Assembly: GCA_028275425.1 (NCBI GenBank)
Contig: JAPWUT010000060.1
Location: 1 to 8,743, forward strand
Source of the DNA: Anaerolineae bacterium
GTDB lineage: Bacteria; Chloroflexota; Anaerolineae; SpSt-600
Length of the DNA stretch: 8,743 nucleotides
Direction: 5' to 3'
Shown: piece after piece, positions 1 to 6,390 of the stretch
Numbering within the stretch: the stretch's first letter is position 1
Layout: every line of letters starts with the position of its first letter
Notes under the pieces: model-generated
What the model was told of the DNA's origin: nothing
The model's input: the letters and a program-made list of their open reading frames with translations, nothing else
Database searches by the model: none
Position numbers and translations under genes: made by a program

Positions 1-385
1 TTCCCGCCTCTGTTACCCCCACTACAACCCCTGTAACTGTTTCCTCTCCTTCCCCGGCCTGAATTTTCACTCCCTCCTTCACCTTTTTACCCTTGACCAA
101 GGCTTCCCAAAGTCTTTCCCCTTTACGGCTGAGGAGCAGAATCTCCACTTTGCCCCCGGTTGGGATTTTGCGGCCGAAAAGGCGCGCTGGCAAGACGCGG
201 CTCTGGTTAGCTACGAGGATATCTCCCGGCCTTATGTAGTCCACAATTTCCCTAAATATTCTGTGCTCAATAGCACCTGTAGCCCTGTGGACTACCATGA
301 GGCGTGAGGAATCCCTCGGCTCCACAGGGGTTTGGGCTATGAGTTCAGGCGGAAGGTAATAATCAAACTCGGTCGTCTTCATCAT
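1..385 (-). CDS. queA: QueA, S-adenosylmethionine:tRNA ribosyltransferase-isomerase, N-terminal part (runs off the window)
   Basis: The reverse strand encodes 128 codons, open at the window edge, so the C-terminal two thirds are missing. The N-terminus is typical of QueA: FDYYLPPELIAQTPVEPRD at residues 7-25, followed by SRLMV, then a GD-x-LVAN-x-SRVLPARLFG block near residues 55-70 and GGKVEILLLSR near 77-87. QueA transfers and isomerises the ribosyl moiety of SAM onto preQ1 at the wobble position of GU(N) tRNAs, giving epoxyqueuosine; it is cytosolic. The start is ATGATG: either Met (385 or 382) is possible, and the second gives the usual MKT beginning. No Shine-Dalgarno sequence precedes it; the 25 bases upstream are almost pure A/T. 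It has its own candidate promoter (406-435) and is separated from the ABC ATPase gene upstream by repeat array A. No frameshift is seen. The identification is firm. Confidence 0.95.
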   Translation of the reverse strand, partial: MMKTTEFDYYLPPELIAQTPVEPRDSSRLMVVHRATGAIEHRIFREIVDYIRPGDILVANQSRVLPARLFGRKIPTGGKVEILLLSRKGERLWEALVKGKKVKEGVKIQAGEGEETVTGVVVGVTEAG

Positions 386-405
386 TTACTTAATTTATTT
401 TATTT

Positions 406-435
406 ATTTTAAAGCCACGCGGTTGGAAAGAGCAA
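406..435 (-). promoter_or_regulatory. Candidate sigma70-type promoter for queA
   Basis: Read on the minus strand there is TTGCTC (430-435), an 18-base spacer and TAAAAT (406-411). The -10 is good and the -35 matches only in its first three bases. Transcription would begin about 13 bases before the ATG, in an A/T-only leader with no ribosome binding site. It lies just downstream of repeat array A, so queA need not depend on read-through from the ABC ATPase gene. Confidence 0.4.
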
Positions 436-464
436 ATTGGGGACAGGGGATTTTCCTCCTTTAT

Positions 465-850
465 GCCCACCCCCGCAGGCTTAGGGTTTGCCAGCGTTTT
501 GGGTCCCACCCGTGGCGAGGCTGCTAAGGTGGCTGCTCGCTCCCACTTCTTGTTCTGGGGGGCACATCCCCCAGATCCCCCGCCATGGGGGCTTCGCCCC
601 CCTGGACCCCCGTTTTCCCACCCCCGTGGGCTTAGGGTTCGCCAGCGTCTTGGGCCCCACTCGTGGCAAGGTTGCAGGGGTTGGCAACTCGTCCCTTTTT
701 AAGTCTTCGTGGGGGGACACCCCCCACACCCCCATGGCCCCCCCGTTTTGCCCACCCTCGTGGGTTAAGTGTTTGCCGGCGTTTTGGGGGGTTAACGTCT
801 CCCCGAGTCCCCTTCCGGAGCGGAAAGAGAAGAACCCTGCCAAATTTCCC
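465..850 (-). repeat. Repeat array A: three cores, two spacers and a 5' leader
   Basis: This array fills most of the 386-884 gap; the rest holds the queA promoter and 34 unremarkable bases after the ABC ATPase stop. On the minus strand, cores of the form CCCAAAACGCTGGCAAACCC followed by TAAGCCCACGGGGGTGGGC lie at about 750-788, 617-656 and 465-504, a spacing of 134 and 151 bases. Between cores are G-rich spacers, one of which carries the perfect hairpin GGGGGGCGAAGCCCCC. The same family recurs at 5357-5721 and 8485-8743 on the plus strand. The array starts with a leader (about 795-850) that resembles the start of the 8485 array, and it ends right after GTGGGCA, exactly where the 5357 array ends. 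Open frames across it encode low-complexity Gly/Pro/Arg text that repeats with the DNA, so I do not call genes here. Confidence 0.9.
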
Positions 851-884
851 TACCCTGCTCTAATCAAGGCCGGCGTGAAAGGTT

Positions 885-2597
885 TCACTTCACTTTTAGG
901 GTGCGGAGGCGGTTCAGGGCAGCGGCCAGCTCTTGAGGCCTGAAGATTGCATAGTGGCCCATAAGGCGGGAATCCAGCACATCAAGCCCTCCCCTTTCTA
1001 TGTCCTCCATAACCAGCTTCAGGATTTCAGCCACGGTTCGGCGCCCGTCCATGTATCGTTCGCGGGCATAGTATAAAGCTTGCCCTATGGCGTGAAGTTG
1101 CCCCGGGTGAACCAATTGCTCAACAGCCGATAGGTCAATTTCGTGCCGGCCAAAGACTATGGCCCTTGTCCCTTTGGCCGTTATCTTAACCTCGTATTTA
1201 CCCTTGCTTGGGTCAAGGCTCCAGGCTAACGGTACGCGTGGTTTTATTTGGCCGAAGCTTTCCCCACCTTCATTTTTGCGCTCAGCCTTATATTTTTCAG
1301 CTATGGCCTTGGCTTCAGCTGTTACATCGTAAGGCCGATATTCTATCATCGCTATTACCGTATCGGCCACGTCAAAATAATCGCCACTTCCCCCCATCAC
1401 CAGTATGGTGGAGACTCCATGCTCGCTGTAGAGCTGGCGGACTTTGTCAATGAAGGGGGTTATGGGCTCTTTGTCCTTGGAGATTAGCTCTTGCATCCTG
1501 TGGTCCCTTACCATGAAGTTGGTGGCGCAGGTGTCTTCGTCCAGGAGTAGAAGTTTGGCTCCAGCTTCTAAGGCTTCTATGATGTTGGCCGCTTGAGAGG
1601 TGGAACCGGAGGCATTTTCAGTGCAGAAGCGGGTTGTATCCTGGCCAAATGGGAGGTTGGAGATGAAAGGGGATATGTCCACTTTCTCAATCCTTCGGCC
1701 GTCTTCGGCCCTTATTTTCACGGCTGAAGGGATGGTGACCACGAATTCCCTGCCATCGCCGGGGATGTGGTTGTAAATTCCGAGTTGGATGGCGTTAAGC
1801 AGTGTGGATTTTCCGTGGTATCCTCCGCCTACGATTAAGGTAACCCCTTCGGGGATGCCCATGCCTTTTATAAGCCCACGGTTAGGGAGGTGAAATTCCA
1901 CTTTGAGGGATTCCGGGGAGCGGAAGGGGATGGCTTTTTCTTGAGGGAGGGGCCGGTCATCAATCCCTGAACGCCGGGGCAAGATGCTCCCATCGGCTAC
2001 GAAGGCAACCAACCCTCTCTTTGGGAGTTGTCCTCTGAGCCAGTCGGCATCTTCGGCTGTGAGGATTTGGAGGTAAAGGCTACGGCGGTCAAGCTTGGAG
2101 AAGAAGAGGGTTTCTTCAACTATCTTGGGGACTTTGCGGCAGAGGAGCTCGGCCGCTTCTTTCCCCAGGATGCGGCGCCCTCTGGCCGGAAGACCGACCA
2201 CGAACCTTGCTTCTATGTATTCTTCGGTTATGACCACTGAAGTGCGTTCCAGGATTTCCTGGCCTGGTCTGTCTATGGCTATAAGGCCACTGTGGCCTGT
2301 CCCCAGGTGTTCCTCTACCCTTTCGGCTACAGCCGCAAATTGGCGGGTCAGGAAGTCGGCCAAAGCGATTCGCCGGCTCTTGGTTGAGTAGGTGTCAGGG
2401 GGGAAGCCCGCTTTTCGGTGCTCAACTTGGACCCTCACCCTGCTTGGCGGAGCGAATGGGTCGCCCTGGACATGGTCAATGAAGAGGGTAAAGGTAGGGG
2501 CGCGGTACACTCCCTCAACCCCTTTGTAGGCCTTGTATCCCTTTCCTTCAAGCCTTAGCAGCAGGGCTTCCAGGTCAGCGATGGTCCTTTCAGCCAT
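885..2597 (-). CDS. ABC-class ATPase of the COG3044 / MRB1590-like family
   Basis: A 570-residue soluble protein, full length for the family. The central ATPase core has Walker A GGGYHGKST at residues 257-265 (the HGKST form typical of this family), an ABC-signature-like SGSTSQA at 330-336, and Walker B LLLLDED at 349-355 followed by TCATNFMVRD. The N-terminal domain (about 1-235) and C-terminal domain (about 455-570) match the family's layout. There are no membrane segments and no partner permease, so this is not a transporter. The trypanosome relative MRB1590 is a toroidal dimer tied to RNA editing, which suggests nucleic-acid work, but the bacterial role is unknown. A TTG directly precedes the ATG (codon 2598-2600); I prefer ATG at 2597. 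It overlaps the upstream phosphatase gene by 8 bases (ATGGCTGA), pointing to translational coupling; the local ribosome binding site is weak. No clear terminator follows; repeat array A begins about 35 bases downstream. Confidence 0.93.
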   Translation of the reverse strand: MAERTIADLEALLLRLEGKGYKAYKGVEGVYRAPTFTLFIDHVQGDPFAPPSRVRVQVEHRKAGFPPDTYSTKSRRIALADFLTRQFAAVAERVEEHLGTGHSGLIAIDRPGQEILERTSVVITEEYIEARFVVGLPARGRRILGKEAAELLCRKVPKIVEETLFFSKLDRRSLYLQILTAEDADWLRGQLPKRGLVAFVADGSILPRRSGIDDRPLPQEKAIPFRSPESLKVEFHLPNRGLIKGMGIPEGVTLIVGGGYHGKSTLLNAIQLGIYNHIPGDGREFVVTIPSAVKIRAEDGRRIEKVDISPFISNLPFGQDTTRFCTENASGSTSQAANIIEALEAGAKLLLLDEDTCATNFMVRDHRMQELISKDKEPITPFIDKVRQLYSEHGVSTILVMGGSGDYFDVADTVIAMIEYRPYDVTAEAKAIAEKYKAERKNEGGESFGQIKPRVPLAWSLDPSKGKYEVKITAKGTRAIVFGRHEIDLSAVEQLVHPGQLHAIGQALYYARERYMDGRRTVAEILKLVMEDIERGGLDVLDSRLMGHYAIFRPQELAAALNRLRTLKVK

Positions 2598-3807
2598 CAA
2601 GCCTTACCAGGAGCAATGGGATAAGCATTTCCTGGGGGGAAAGGCCTCCGTGACGGCCCTTAAGCTTGGGCTCCTCGTATCCCCAAACCAGGTAGTCTTC
2701 CCCTCGGGCAATGGCGATTAGGTCCCCGATGCGGGAAGAGAAGCCTGGGGCCGGTTCCCCTTTCCCGAACAGCCCTTTTTCCATTGCTTCCTGCGAATCC
2801 ATCACGGTGAATGAGCCTATCTTTTCTTCCAGGTAAGCTCGCACTTTCTCCCTGCTTCCATCCTTCACGTAGAGGTAAGAAGCTCTTGACTCGCCGGTCG
2901 GGGGCAAGGTTAGGAGTTCCCATAGCTCTGGATGCTTCATGGCTTGGATGGCCTTTTCCGGCCTGGCAGGGACTTGGCCATGGTCGGAGAAAATTATGAG
3001 GAGGGTGCCTTTGCGGTCACTTGGCTCTAAGCGCTCCAGGAATTCTCTTTCCATGGAGAAGGCGAAGCTCCTGAGCTCTGCTTCCCAGGTCTCATCTTCC
3101 GGGCCGTAGAGGTGGGCGAGGGCGTCTACAAGACCCCAGTAGACGCTTATAATCGCCCTTTCCCCAGAAATCTCCCGAAGGAGACGGCGCAACGATACCC
3201 ACATTTCCGAGGTGGATAAGAAGCCTCTGGATTCAGCCACTTCTCTGTGGATAGCTCGGGAGAAGGGGCTTTTTGAGTATTCCCGGTGGATTAGGACCCA
3301 GACCTTTATCCCCCAAGGCTTTAGGAGCTGAGGGAAAGAGGGGACGGGGATGAGCTTTTCGGGCTCAAGCCCCCATTTCTCCAGGGAATCGCCCCTTTCG
3401 TTCCGCATGGGGGCAAGGGCCAAGGCGTTGGCTACCACCCCAAACTCTTTGAGGTAAATGGTGTAGCCGGTTAGGCCATGCTCTATTGGTGGGCGTGCCG
3501 TCCACAAACTGGACAAGGCCGCTACGGTTGTGGAGGGGAAAACGGAGGTTATGGGATTAAACAGGCCTCTCTGGGCAAGCTTGGTCAGGACAAAGCCTCG
3601 GTCCTGAGCCATGAGTTTCTGTAAAGCCAAGTAGCCTACAGCATCCATTAGGATAGCTATTATGCGTTCGGTGCCATGGGATAGCTCCTTCCACAAGGAA
3701 GGCTCAAGTGGGGGTGCGCCGTCTATTTCCGCTCCCAAGATGGCAGCCATAGTAGCTGGCAAGTTCACCAGGGAACCGCCCTCGTATCGTGGCCAGATTA
3801 ATTCCAT
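2590..3807 (-). CDS. Alkaline phosphatase superfamily hydrolase (type I phosphodiesterase/nucleotide pyrophosphatase-like)
   Basis: A 405-residue protein with the metal-site pattern of the PF01663-like branch of the superfamily. Visible elements in order: Asp55 in ILMDAVG; the nucleophile loop SVFPSTTVAALSSLWT (88-103), with Thr93 or Thr94 as likely nucleophile, followed by PPIEHG; Asp228 and His232 in GLVDALAHLYG; Asp275-His276 in IIFSDHGQ; and His386 in GRHGGLSPQEMLIP. The set is complete, so two-metal phosphate-ester hydrolysis is expected; the substrate cannot be told. I see no signal peptide (the N-terminus is MELIWPRYEG), so it probably acts in the cytoplasm, unlike classical PhoA. The start at 3807 has a strong GGAGG (3814-3818) at good spacing. 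It is the first gene of a two-gene leftward operon with the ABC-class ATPase. Confidence 0.9.
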   Translation of the reverse strand: MELIWPRYEGGSLVNLPATMAAILGAEIDGAPPLEPSLWKELSHGTERIIAILMDAVGYLALQKLMAQDRGFVLTKLAQRGLFNPITSVFPSTTVAALSSLWTARPPIEHGLTGYTIYLKEFGVVANALALAPMRNERGDSLEKWGLEPEKLIPVPSFPQLLKPWGIKVWVLIHREYSKSPFSRAIHREVAESRGFLSTSEMWVSLRRLLREISGERAIISVYWGLVDALAHLYGPEDETWEAELRSFAFSMEREFLERLEPSDRKGTLLIIFSDHGQVPARPEKAIQAMKHPELWELLTLPPTGESRASYLYVKDGSREKVRAYLEEKIGSFTVMDSQEAMEKGLFGKGEPAPGFSSRIGDLIAIARGEDYLVWGYEEPKLKGRHGGLSPQEMLIPLLLVRLDG

Positions 3808-3828
3808 CTCTTCCCTCCTTTCCGGGCT

Positions 3829-3837
3829 ATTTTATCA
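3829..3837 (-). promoter_or_regulatory. Candidate extended -10 promoter for the phosphatase-ABC ATPase operon
   Basis: The minus strand reads TGATAAAAT, a TGn plus TAAAAT extended -10 element. I find no good -35 at 16-18 bases. Transcription would start near 3822, a few bases before the GGAGG of the phosphatase gene. It stands back to back with the strong rightward promoter at 3862-3890; the two -10 boxes are about 50 bases apart. Confidence 0.35.
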
Positions 3838-3861
3838 CAAGGCCATCAAACCGCCGAAAAA

Positions 3862-3890
3862 TTGACTTGTGGGAAAGCAGGGGGTATAAT
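3862..3890 (+). promoter_or_regulatory. Strong sigma70-type promoter for the radical SAM gene
   Basis: TTGACT (3862-3867), a 17-base spacer, then a perfect TATAAT (3885-3890). The predicted start near 3897 leaves a leader of about 27 bases containing AAAGGAGGGGG (3907-3917) before the ATG at 3924. This layout also argues against the longer reading frame that begins at 3789, because that start lies upstream of the promoter and inside the divergent gene. Confidence 0.8.
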
Positions 3891-3923
3891 TTCGCTCGGA
3901 TACCCAAAGGAGGGGGCTTTGAT

Positions 3924-5348
3924 ATGGAAAACTTAGAAATCCCAGCCCTGATTCCCCTTACGGACGAAGGGGAGCAGGATTGTGCTTGTGGGAGGGAAAG
4001 CGCTTCGGCCTCGCTGTTTCCTTCTAAAGAGAGCAACCAGTTTTCCCTTCTAATGCCTTTGAACCAATCCTCTGGGCTTTATCGGAAGGATTTAGGCCAT
4101 GGGTGGTTCCTGTTTCATAACCCCTCAAAATTTTCTCCCCCCTCTATCTTAAATTCCTCAGCTTGCACTTTGGTGGATGCTTTCCAGAGCCCAATCTCTC
4201 CTGAAAGGGCCATCCAGATGACCGGCTTGCCTTTGGAGGCTTCGGCCTCCTTTTTGAAGGAAGCGGTGCAGGCTGGCCTCCTCGTTCCGGCCGACGGCTC
4301 CTCTGAACTTGAGGAGCCTCCTAACCCTTATGCCCTCACCCTTTGGCTGGCCTTGACTTTCAATTGCAACCTCAGTTGCCGCTACTGCTATGTTCCCAGC
4401 ATGCCTTTGAGCATGACCGAAGGGGAAGGCAAGAGGGCCGTTGATTGGGCTATCGCAAAACTGAAGGAGCAAGGACTAAAAGCCCTCAAAATAAAATATG
4501 CCGGCGGGGAACCCCTCCTGTGCTTTGACCTCCTCAAGGCAATCCACGAATACGCCCAACGCAAGGCTTGGGAAGAAGATTTAGAGCTAAGGGAAGTGGT
4601 CCTGACCAACGGCACCTTGCTTGAGCATGAGACCTTGGCCTTCCTAAGAGGGGAGGGGATTGCGGTCATGCTTTCCATTGATGGCCTCGGCTCTGAGCAA
4701 GGGCTCCTTCGGCCCTTGGCCGGTGGTGGGGATTCTCTCCCTCTGGTCCTGCGGGCCATAGAATTAGCCCAAAGCGAAGGCTCCAAGTTTTTCCTCTCGG
4801 CCACGGTTACCTCTTTGAACCTTGAAGGCTTGCCTAAACTTGCGGATTTAGCCATGGATTTGGGTTGGCCCTTGAGCTTGAATTTTTACCGCCCCAATGG
4901 GGGAGGTGTTGCCCTTCTGCCAAATCCGGGCCAATTGATTGAAGTTTTCCGGGAAATTGGAGAGCTTGTGAAGGAGCGCCTGGGCCAAGGGAAAGGCCCG
5001 GCTCCGAACTTGGACCTTATCCATCCGGCCTCTCCTTCGCCTTACCCCTGCCAAGGTGGCATCTCTTTCTTTGCCTTTGGGCCTGGAGGTGCCTTTGCCC
5101 CCTGCCCTATGCTTTTAGGTAAGAGTAGCGCTTCTTTCAAACCATCGCCGGTGGATGAGGACCCTCACTGCTGGGCTTGCTCTTGGCGTTACCTCTGTGG
5201 AGGTGGCTGCCCGCTGTTGAGGGATCACCACTACTGCCAAGCCTATCGGGAGCTTATACCGCTCTGGCTGGAGCTGAAGGCCCAGGCCCAAAGGGTTATG
5301 ATAACCCTTGCGAGGAGATTGCCTCGGGCACTTCATGCCTTCGCATGA
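3924..5348 (+). CDS. Radical SAM/SPASM protein, probable peptide- or protein-modifying enzyme
   Basis: 474 residues. Residues about 75-122 read like a small winged helix (LNSSACTLVDAF, then a helix pair ending in AVQAGLLVP), the form of PqqD/RRE-type peptide-binding domains fused to maturases. The radical SAM core has CNLSCRYC (Cys148, Cys152, Cys155), GGEP (194-197), LTNGTLL and MLSIDG. The SPASM region has Cys376 and Cys394, then Cys416-X2-Cys419-X5-Cys425-X3-Cys429 and Cys438, a complete ligand set for two auxiliary [4Fe-4S] clusters. Such enzymes generate a 5'-deoxyadenosyl radical and modify residues in peptides or proteins (thioether links, C-C links, formylglycine). I cannot tell which. 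The extra N-terminal Cys20-Ala-Cys22 is unexplained. No short precursor gene is visible nearby, so the substrate may be encoded elsewhere. The start at 3924 has a strong ribosome binding site and sits below a consensus promoter. Array B follows within 10 bases of the stop. Confidence 0.92.
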   Translation: MENLEIPALIPLTDEGEQDCACGRESASASLFPSKESNQFSLLMPLNQSSGLYRKDLGHGWFLFHNPSKFSPPSILNSSACTLVDAFQSPISPERAIQMTGLPLEASASFLKEAVQAGLLVPADGSSELEEPPNPYALTLWLALTFNCNLSCRYCYVPSMPLSMTEGEGKRAVDWAIAKLKEQGLKALKIKYAGGEPLLCFDLLKAIHEYAQRKAWEEDLELREVVLTNGTLLEHETLAFLRGEGIAVMLSIDGLGSEQGLLRPLAGGGDSLPLVLRAIELAQSEGSKFFLSATVTSLNLEGLPKLADLAMDLGWPLSLNFYRPNGGGVALLPNPGQLIEVFREIGELVKERLGQGKGPAPNLDLIHPASPSPYPCQGGISFFAFGPGGAFAPCPMLLGKSSASFKPSPVDEDPHCWACSWRYLCGGGCPLLRDHHYCQAYRELIPLWLELKAQAQRVMITLARRLPRALHAFA

Positions 5349-5356
5349 CAGATTGC

Positions 5357-5721
5357 ACCCCCGCCACGAGTGGGACCCAAAACGCTGGCGAGTCCTCAGC
5401 CTACGAGGGTGAGCAATGGGGGGTGGAGGGGGCGCAGCCCCCTCCCAGGGGGTGTGGGGGATGTGCCCCCAAAGCTAAAAATAAGGGGCGAGTAGCCCAC
5501 TCTGGCAACCCCGCCACGAGTGGGGCCCAAAACGCTGGCAAACCCTAAGCCTACGGGGGTGGGCAAATGGGGGGTCCAGGGGGGCGAAGCCCCCATGGCG
5601 GGGGGTATGGGGGGTGTCCCCGCACGAAACCAAAAGAAGGGGCGAGTTGCCCACATTAGCAAACCCGCCACAAGTGGGACCCAAAACGCTGGCGAACCTT
5701 AAGCCCACGAGGGTGGGCAAA
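5357..5721 (+). repeat. Repeat array B: three cores, two spacers
   Basis: Cores lie at about 5376-5416, 5526-5567 and 5680-5721; the preceding CCGCCACGAGTGGG motif starts at 5361, 5511 and (as CCGCCACAAGTGGG) 5665, a spacing of 150 and 154 bases. Each core ends in a short hairpin, best seen as GCCCACGAGGGTGGGC at 5704-5719 (6 bp, 4-base loop). The second spacer holds GGGGGC-GAA-GCCCCC at 5580-5594. The orientation matches the radical SAM gene that ends at 5348, and the array stops after GTGGGCAAA. It occupies most of the gap up to the next promoter. Unlike arrays A and C it lacks the leader block and begins inside spacer-like sequence. The reading frames that cross it are translations of the repeat and are not called. 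Confidence 0.9.
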
Positions 5722-5757
5722 TGGTAAACCTACAATTCTGGGCCACACCCAAAGCAA

Positions 5758-5796
5758 GTTAAAATTTGCACAACTCCATCTTTGGTGTTAAAATTT
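5758..5796 (+). repeat. Direct repeat GTTAAAATTT flanking and overlapping the small-protein/ArsA operon promoter
   Basis: GTTAAAATTT occurs exactly twice, at 5758-5767 and 5787-5796, 29 bases apart (close to three helical turns). The first copy overlaps the proposed -35 and the second covers the proposed -10. It could be a regulator-binding site or simply an A/T-rich promoter element; no regulator gene is present. Confidence 0.5.
5766..5794 (+). promoter_or_regulatory. Candidate sigma70-type promoter for the four-gene ArsA-like operon
   Basis: TTGCAC (5766-5771), 17 bases, TAAAAT (5789-5794). The predicted start is near 5801, giving a leader of about 17 bases with a GAGGGGGG ribosome binding site (5804-5811) before the GTG at 5818. 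It lies directly after array B, so the operon has transcription of its own. Confidence 0.6.
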
Positions 5797-5817
5797 CAAA
5801 AATGAGGGGGGCGGGAA

Positions 5818-6087
5818 GTGCGAGAATTTCTCCGCAAAGTAGCCCGCACCGCAGGCGAAATCCTTTACGGAATGAGCGTTTACGATATGGTAGTGGAGCT
5901 CCGCAAGCAGATCGGAGCAATGGAGAACTTCTTCATCTTCATGATTTTTGGAGACTTGTTAGGAGTTCCCATCCTCCCCACCTACTATTCTCTCCGGCTC
6001 TTCCCTTACGTATTGCCCAAACTTGGGACCTGGAAAAGGAGCGTCCTTAGGGAAAGGGACGTTACCGAAATTTTTACCGAAGGTTAA
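5818..6087 (+). CDS. Small hydrophobic-block protein, first paralogue of the ArsA-like operon
   Basis: 89 residues; I do not recognise a named family. The start must be GTG at 5818: an in-frame TGA lies at 5803-5805 and the next Met is residue 19. The N-terminal 30 residues look amphipathic (FLRKVARTAGEILYGM). Residues 37-66 are hydrophobic (NFFIFMIFGDLLGVPILP, then YYSLRLFPYVLP) and could form one membrane helix plus a re-entrant or interfacial segment; Pro51, Pro54, Pro63 and Pro67 break it. A basic tail follows (TWKRSVLRERD, 71-81). The downstream protein shares about 40 identical positions over the last 70 residues, counted by eye with no gaps, highest from GD at 45-46 to RERD at 78-81. 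As first gene of an operon with two ArsA/Get3-like ATPases, a role as membrane anchor, receptor or adaptor for the ATPases is a reasonable inference, but nothing in the sequence proves it. Confidence 0.85.
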   Translation: MREFLRKVARTAGEILYGMSVYDMVVELRKQIGAMENFFIFMIFGDLLGVPILPTYYSLRLFPYVLPKLGTWKRSVLRERDVTEIFTEG

Positions 6088-6095
6088 GGAGGTGA
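6086..6095 (+). promoter_or_regulatory. Near-perfect Shine-Dalgarno sequence for the second small protein
   Basis: AAGGAGGTGA overlaps the TAA stop of the first small gene (6085-6087) and sits three bases before the ATG at 6099. It matches the anti-Shine-Dalgarno end of 16S rRNA almost completely and suggests strong, possibly coupled translation of the second small gene. Confidence 0.8.
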
Positions 6096-6098
6096 GCT

Positions 6099-6368
6099 AT
6101 GTCTGAGGGGAAAGGCTTTAGGAGGTTTTTGGACTCAGCCCTTGAGTTCCTCTACGGGATGGCTGGACACGACATGACCAGGTTTGCCCTCAAGACCAGA
6201 GGGAGCATGGAGCACCTCTTCATCCTCATCACCATGGGCGACATGCTTGGTGTTCCGATTCTGCCTCCGTACTATTCCTTGCGCATCCTACCCTACGTTG
6301 TCCCCCAAATTGCTACTTGGAAACGCAGGATGCTGAGGGAGCGCGACCTCACTGATGCCCTGGCTTAA
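6099..6368 (+). CDS. Small hydrophobic-block protein, second paralogue of the ArsA-like operon
   Basis: Also 89 residues, with an ATG start. It repeats the plan of its neighbour: an amphipathic N-terminal stretch containing EFLYGM (16-21) and DM (25-26), then ME (37-38), a hydrophobic run (LFILITMGDMLGVPILP, 40-56), YYSLR (58-62), LPYVVPQ (64-70) and the basic TWKRRMLRERD (73-83). The shared elements ME, GD, LGVPILP, YYSLR, PYV, P, TWKR, LRERD and T align without gaps at a constant offset of two residues. The middle (27-36) differs, so the pair is not a recent duplication and each copy probably has its own job, for instance one per ATPase subunit. The gap to the upstream gene is 11 bases and to the first ATPase 22 bases. 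No known domain is recognised; membrane association is inferred only from hydrophobicity. Confidence 0.88.
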   Translation: MSEGKGFRRFLDSALEFLYGMAGHDMTRFALKTRGSMEHLFILITMGDMLGVPILPPYYSLRILPYVVPQIATWKRRMLRERDLTDALA

Positions 6369-6390
6369 AAATCTTCCTCGGAGGTGAAAA

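Noticed and set aside
463..943. Open reading frames of 66-151 codons on both strands across the first repeat array
   Set aside because: They translate the GC-rich repeat; the same peptide text (LGFASVLGPTRG and relatives) reappears from the other arrays and from several frames, and no ribosome binding sites support them.
885..2597. ABC transporter ATPase
   Set aside because: The HGKST Walker A, the SGSTSQA signature and LDEDTCATNFM are those of the non-transporter COG3044 family, and no permease is present.
3789..3923. Longer N-terminus (45 extra residues) for the radical SAM protein
   Set aside because: It would start inside the divergent phosphatase gene and upstream of the consensus promoter; ATG 3924 has a strong ribosome binding site.
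5177..5720. Open reading frames over array B on both strands
   Set aside because: Same repeat-derived text; one begins inside the radical SAM gene in another frame.
5357..5721. CRISPR array
   Set aside because: The cores are regularly spaced, but the intervening segments are about 95-110 bases and related to each other, and there are no cas genes.
5766..6050. 94-codon frame starting with MHNSIFGVKI
   Set aside because: It starts at the promoter and overlaps the 89-residue gene in another frame, which is clearly real because a paralogue follows it.
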